IMG/VR virus record: IMGVR_UViG_3300034198_002789
Span: 1 to 33,779 of that record
Origin: a virus
Length of the DNA stretch: 33,779 nucleotides
Direction: 5' to 3' (one strand)
Each line of letters opens with the position of its first letter. Position 1 is the first letter of the stretch. Of this stretch, positions 33,300-33,779 are shown piece by piece. Under the pieces are notes generated by a model. That model was not told the origin of the DNA. It was given only the letters and a program-made list of their open reading frames with translations, and searched no databases. The position numbers were made by a program, and so were the translations under genes.

Positions 33300-33779
33300 T
33301 TATAACCCTATGGTAGCTCCTACCTTCTTGGTTAAAGCAAATAATGAATAGCAATCATTTGGAGTTATTACATGCTTAAATCCATAAATATTATATGCAC
33401 CAGTGAAAAAATCAAACTGAGAAATATTTGGATTTGAATTTATTCCCATACCTTTTAATCTTTTTGAAATAACAAGGCATGGTTTAAATAAATAACTTCT
33501 TGCAGAATCAATATGAAAGAATGGTAATGTTTTTAAAGTTAATTTATAAGTTTGATTAGCTGTGTATTTTGCTATTTCAGCTAAAATTGCATCTTGTGAT
33601 AAATCAAAATTTCTAGGTGTAAAATTAAAATAAAGACGACGTAATTCTGTTGAATAAGATTTTATATTACTTGATCTTTTAGTTGATAATTCAGGTTTAT
33701 AAAGAGCAAACATAATATTAGCATATTCAAAATTAGCTTGTTGTCTTTCTAATGATGCTCTATCTATATACCAATCGTA
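33300..33779 (-). CDS. Partial gene, C-terminal part of a possible baseplate hub protein
   Basis: Only the last 159 codons are in the window. The frame is open from the right edge to the stop at 33300-33302; a Met at 33713 is internal because the 22 codons upstream of it (starting YDWYIDRASLERQQANFEYA) are open and coding-like, so the true start is outside. The C-terminal 70 residues show YKLTLKTLPFFHIDSARSYL, a strand FKPCLVISKRL and FFTGAYNIYGFKHVITPNDC. This fits the end of hub proteins (gp27/gpD type), where a G-x-Y-x-(I/V)-x-G-x-x-H-x-I pattern precedes a final strand. The gene lies just before the spike gene, the usual hub-spike order. The hub call is inference from this pattern and position; gp27 itself was not recognised. 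Confidence 0.6.
   Translation of the reverse strand, partial: YDWYIDRASLERQQANFEYANIMFALYKPELSTKRSSNIKSYSTELRRLYFNFTPRNFDLSQDAILAEIAKYTANQTYKLTLKTLPFFHIDSARSYLFKPCLVISKRLKGMGINSNPNISQFDFFTGAYNIYGFKHVITPNDCYSLFALTKKVGATIGL

Noticed and set aside
33298-33354. Longer start for the spike gene at 33354
   Set aside because: The codon is TTG, it overlaps the upstream gene by 55 bases, and the extra 19 residues do not look like a gp5 N-terminus. The ATG at 33297 follows the previous stop directly.

Overview
The window is a single-strand block of virion genes from a contractile-tailed phage (myovirus) of the T4-like supergroup, or a prophage or contig derived from one. Every credible gene lies on the minus strand, so transcription runs from the right edge (33779) to the left edge (1). 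Genes are packed with 0-100 bp gaps, often with overlapping stop and start codons. No stretch above about 100 bp lacks a gene. No tRNA, CRISPR, insertion sequence, integrase or metabolic gene was seen. The DNA is AT-rich (about one third G+C by eye, uneven between genes). The host cannot be named from the sequence.

In transcription order: (1) 33779-23973 is the baseplate hub and spike end. It holds the 3' end of a possible hub protein, a gp5-like spike with an OB-fold and an octad-repeat beta-helix but no lysozyme domain, and three large virion proteins: one with a hydrophobic N-terminus and a LamG-like domain, one unrecognised, and one resembling a GH5-type TIM-barrel glycoside hydrolase that seems to have lost both catalytic glutamates. 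(2) 23941-17960 holds the baseplate wedge genes gp25, gp6 and a large gp7-like protein with a P2 gpI-like segment. (3) 17958-9719 holds four tail fibre/adhesin-type proteins: a Kelch beta-propeller, a small fibre-like protein, a right-handed beta-helix protein with an Asn ladder, and a 720-aa fibre-like protein. The last two share an N-terminal motif. (4) 9618-5400 is head morphogenesis: an acidic prohead-core-like protein, two small unassigned proteins, the gp21 protease, the gp22 scaffold and the gp23 major capsid protein, ending in a rho-independent terminator. (5) 5318-40 holds neck and tail genes: gp13-like, gp14-like, gp15-like, a 75-aa unknown, gp18 sheath and gp19 tube.

Together the genes build most of a contractile virion: capsid and scaffold, neck, tube and sheath, and a baseplate carrying an unusually rich set of predicted carbohydrate-contacting folds (LamG, TIM barrel, Kelch, beta-helix). 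Portal (gp20), terminase, tape measure and lysis genes are not in the window; gp20 may lie off the left edge. The T4 order is rearranged: the neck/tail set 13-14-15-18-19 follows 21-22-23 instead of preceding it. The most distinctive content is the baseplate adhesin set with its degenerate glycosidase-like barrel, and a series of AT-only inverted repeats that overlap stop codons.
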